A DNA stretch of 9,077 bases from an uncultured Sulfitobacter sp. (GTDB lineage Bacteria > Pseudomonadota > Alphaproteobacteria > Rhodobacterales > Rhodobacteraceae): positions 1 through 9,077 of the forward strand of contig CALAIJ010000021.1 in NCBI GenBank assembly GCA_937923365.1, written 5' to 3'. Shown here piece after piece: positions 7,276-9,077 of the stretch. Below the pieces are notes generated by a model. That model ran no database searches, was not told where the DNA came from, and was given only the letters and a program-made list of their open reading frames with translations. Positions within the stretch are counted from its first letter, which is position 1. Every line of letters starts with the position of its first letter. Both the position numbers and the translations under genes were made by a program.

Positions 7276-7410
7276 ATGCTGCGGACAATCACACTGGGCA
7301 CATGCGTATCGGTTCAGGGCATCTTTGTGAAAGACCTGCCCGATGGCAATATTGCCGTCAGAGTCGAAGACAAGGTTTTTGCAGGACCGCCTGTGGGCCG
7401 CAAATCCTGA
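7276..7410 (+). CDS. Small protein of 44 residues, function unknown
   Basis: This short frame runs from ATG at 7276 to TGA at 7408-7410. Three things support it as a gene: a GGAGG site 8 nt upstream, a position just before a strong terminator that begins 5 bp after its stop, and a composition like a real protein. The product begins MLRTITLGTCVSVQGIFVK. Alternating hydrophobic residues (VSVQGIFV, then NIAVRVEDKVFAG after a PDG turn) suggest a small three-stranded beta structure, perhaps a mini SH3- or OB-like fold. There is one cysteine (C10), no convincing signal peptide or membrane segment, and a basic C-terminus (GRKS). It lies 73 bp after mutT and could be read from the upstream operon or from its own promoter; I see no clear promoter in the gap. 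It is convergent with infB. I cannot assign a family or function. Confidence 0.65.
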   Translation: MLRTITLGTCVSVQGIFVKDLPDGNIAVRVEDKVFAGPPVGRKS

Positions 7411-7414
7411 AACG

Positions 7415-7446
7415 AAAAAGGCCGGGCACCCCTGCCCGGCCTTTTT
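7415..7446. terminator. Bidirectional intrinsic terminator
   Basis: A perfect 14-bp inverted repeat, AAAAAGGCCGGGCA (7415-7428) and its complement (7433-7446), flanks a CCCC loop. The GC-rich stem is bordered by five A and five T, so each strand yields a hairpin ending in a U-run. It starts 5 bp after the stop of the 44-codon gene and lies 19 bp past the infB stop, so it can end transcription of both convergent units. Confidence 0.95.
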
Positions 7447-7465
7447 GATTTCTCAAGGGTCACCG

Positions 7466-9077
7466 TTACGCAAGATTGCGTTCGACTTCTTCGCGCTCGA
7501 AAATCTCGATCACGTCGTCAGGGCGAATGTCGTCGTAGTTCTCGAACGCCATGCCGCATTCCTGACCGGACTGAACCTCGGGCACTTCGTCTTTGAAACG
7601 CTTGAGCGTCTTGAGCGTGCCTTCGTGAATGACCACGTTGTCGCGCAGCAGACGCACACCGGCAGAGCGACGCGCCACACCTTCGGTGACCAGACAACCG
7701 GCAACTTTGCCGACACCGGTGACTTTGAACACCTCTTTGATATTCGCATAACCGATAAAGTTCTCTTTGATCTCGGCACTCAGCAGACCGGAGGCGGCGG
7801 CTTTGACGTCATCCACAAGGTCGTAGATCACGGAATAATACCGGATTTCGACGCCCTTCTGGTTGGCCGTGTTACGTGCGGACGCATTGGCACGGACGTT
7901 AAAGCCCATGATCGGTGCGCCTGACGCTTCGGCCAGTCCAACATCGGTTTCGGTGATCGCGCCAACACCGGAATGCAGCACGCGCACGCGGACCTCGTCG
8001 TTGCCGATTTTCTCCATCGCTTGCACGATGGCTTCGGCAGAGCCTTGCACGTCGGCTTTGACCAAGATGGGCAGCTCGCTGACGTCCTCGTCGGCTTTGG
8101 CGTTGGCCATAAGCTGTTCCAGCGTCGTGGCGGCACCTGCCGCTGCGCGCTTGTCCTTGGCGGCCTTGTGGCGGTAGTCCGCAATCTCGCGGGCCTGCGC
8201 TTCGTTCTTGGTGACGTTCAACACGTCGCCGGCCTCTGGCGTGCCATTCAGGCCCAGAACCTCAACCGGCACCGATGGGCCAGCCTCTTTTACGCGGTTG
8301 CCTTGATCGTCGATCCGGGCACGGACCTTGCCGTACTGCTCTCCGACAACAAAGATATCGCCCTGACGCAATGTGCCGTTCTGAACAAGAACCGTGGCGA
8401 CGGGGCCGCGGCCTACGTCAAGCTGCGCCTCGATCACAGCGCCAACGGCGGCACGATCAGGGTTGGCCTTCAGTTCGAGAATTTCGGCCTGCAATGCAAT
8501 GGCTTCCAGAAGTTGATCCAGGCCTTGGCCAGTGATCGCGGACACTTCGACGTCCTGTACTTCGCCGGACATCTTTTCGACGATGACCTCGTGCTGAAGC
8601 AGATCGGTACGCACTTTGTCAGCGTTGGCTTCCGGGCGGTCGATCTTGTTGATCGCGACGATCATGGGCACTTCGGCAGCCTTGGCGTGCGCGATGGCCT
8701 CAATCGTTTGCGGCATGACTGCGTCGTCCGCCGCGACCACCAAAACAACGATGTCGGTGACCTGTGCACCGCGCGACCGCATGGAGGTAAACGCTGCGTG
8801 GCCGGGGGTGTCGAGGAATGACAACACCTGCCCGCCATCCGTTGTGACCTGATAGGCACCGATGTGCTGGGTAATACCGCCGGCTTCGCCTGCGACAACC
8901 TTGGCGTTGCGAATCGCATCAAGCAGCGATGTCTTACCGTGGTCAACGTGGCCCATGATGGTGATGACGGGCGGACGACCGATGAGGTCCTTCTCGTCGT
9001 CTTCTTCCACCTTGATCACATCTTCGACGTCCGCATCGGAAACGCGCACAACTGTGTGGCCGAACTCTTCGATGATC
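7466..9077 (-). CDS. infB: Translation initiation factor IF-2 (partial, N-terminus off the right edge)
   Basis: IF-2 is the cytoplasmic GTPase that brings initiator fMet-tRNA to the 30S subunit and promotes 50S joining. The window holds the last 536 residues and the stop at 7466-7468. The frame is open at the right edge, beginning [16 protein letters not shown], the segment normally just before the G domain, so the N-terminal region is missing. Using the Val encoded at 9049 as residue 1, the GTPase motifs are G1 GHVDHGKT (33-40), switch [11 protein letters not shown] (57-66), G3 DTPGHAAF (80-87), G4 NKID (134-137) and G5 SAITGQG (170-176). Beta-barrel domain II, domain III and the fMet-tRNA-binding C-terminal domain follow; [17 protein letters not shown] and [12 protein letters not shown] are typical of the last. 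The Val codon at 9049 is internal and should not be taken as the start. The gene is convergent with the 44-codon gene and ends at the shared terminator. Confidence 0.98.
   Translation of the reverse strand, partial: IIEEFGHTVVRVSDADVEDVIKVEEDDEKDLIGRPPVITIMGHVDHGKTSLLDAIRNAKVVAGEAGGITQHIGAYQVTTDGGQVLSFLDTPGHAAFTSMRSRGAQVTDIVVLVVAADDAVMPQTIEAIAHAKAAEVPMIVAINKIDRPEANADKVRTDLLQHEVIVEKMSGEVQDVEVSAITGQGLDQLLEAIALQAEILELKANPDRAAVGAVIEAQLDVGRGPVATVLVQNGTLRQGDIFVVGEQYGKVRARIDDQGNRVKEAGPSVPVEVLGLNGTPEAGDVLNVTKNEAQAREIADYRHKAAKDKRAAAGAATTLEQLMANAKADEDVSELPILVKADVQGSAEAIVQAMEKIGNDEVRVRVLHSGVGAITETDVGLAEASGAPIMGFNVRANASARNTANQKGVEIRYYSVIYDLVDDVKAAASGLLSAEIKENFIGYANIKEVFKVTGVGKVAGCLVTEGVARRSAGVRLLRDNVVIHEGTLKTLKRFKDEVPEVQSGQECGMAFENYDDIRPDDVIEIFEREEVERNLA

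Noticed and set aside
7343..7924. Plus-strand frame running through the terminator and into infB
   Set aside because: It crosses a perfect intrinsic terminator and is antisense to infB; the 44-codon frame at 7276-7410 is the better gene in this interval.
7973..8821. Open frame of 282 codons on the plus strand opposite infB
   Set aside because: It is antisense to the conserved IF-2 GTPase domain, with no motif and no ribosome binding site of note.
1..9077. Mobile elements, CRISPR arrays, toxin-antitoxin pairs, phage genes or tRNA/rRNA genes
   Set aside because: On reading both strands I saw no transposase motif, repeat array, terminal repeats, tRNA-like fold or composition change; the region appears to be core chromosome.

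Overview
The window is about 58-60% GC and looks like a chromosomal core region of an alphaproteobacterium. The best fit is the Roseobacter group of Rhodobacterales. That placement rests on protein character (SecA, ArgJ and IF-2 with alphaproteobacterial sequence features) and on the gene neighbourhood as I remember it; no database search was run. I see no mobile element, CRISPR array, tRNA, rRNA or horizontally acquired island.

Layout. (1) Positions 1-4552 are read leftward: secA (4552-1850), then a 326-residue membrane-anchored or exported protein of unknown function (1745-765), then the N-terminal 248 residues of an exported PstS-like substrate-binding protein that runs off the left edge (746-1). 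(2) Positions 4553-4728 are a divergent intergenic region. It holds two candidate sigma-70-type promoters that overlap in opposite orientation, a stem-loop in the secA leader and a small hairpin in the other leader. (3) Positions 4729-7202 are read rightward as a tightly packed operon: a parvulin-type peptidyl-prolyl isomerase with a signal peptide, argJ (3 bp later), and a MutT/Nudix hydrolase (4-bp overlap, GTG start). (4) Positions 7276-7410 hold a 44-codon gene with a strong Shine-Dalgarno site. (5) A perfect 14-bp inverted repeat at 7415-7446 is a bidirectional terminator between the rightward genes and infB. (6) infB (translation initiation factor IF-2) is read leftward from beyond the right edge to 7466; 536 C-terminal residues are visible, including the whole GTPase domain.

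Functionally, the left half centres on protein export: SecA, a divergently transcribed periplasmic or envelope foldase, and two downstream exported proteins. The right half holds arginine biosynthesis, nucleotide-pool sanitation and translation initiation. Most of the window is ordinary housekeeping DNA. The points most worth a second look are the 44-residue protein, the uncharacterised protein behind secA, and the compact overlapping promoters and leader structure between secA and the isomerase gene. I see no convincing evidence of a new multi-gene system.
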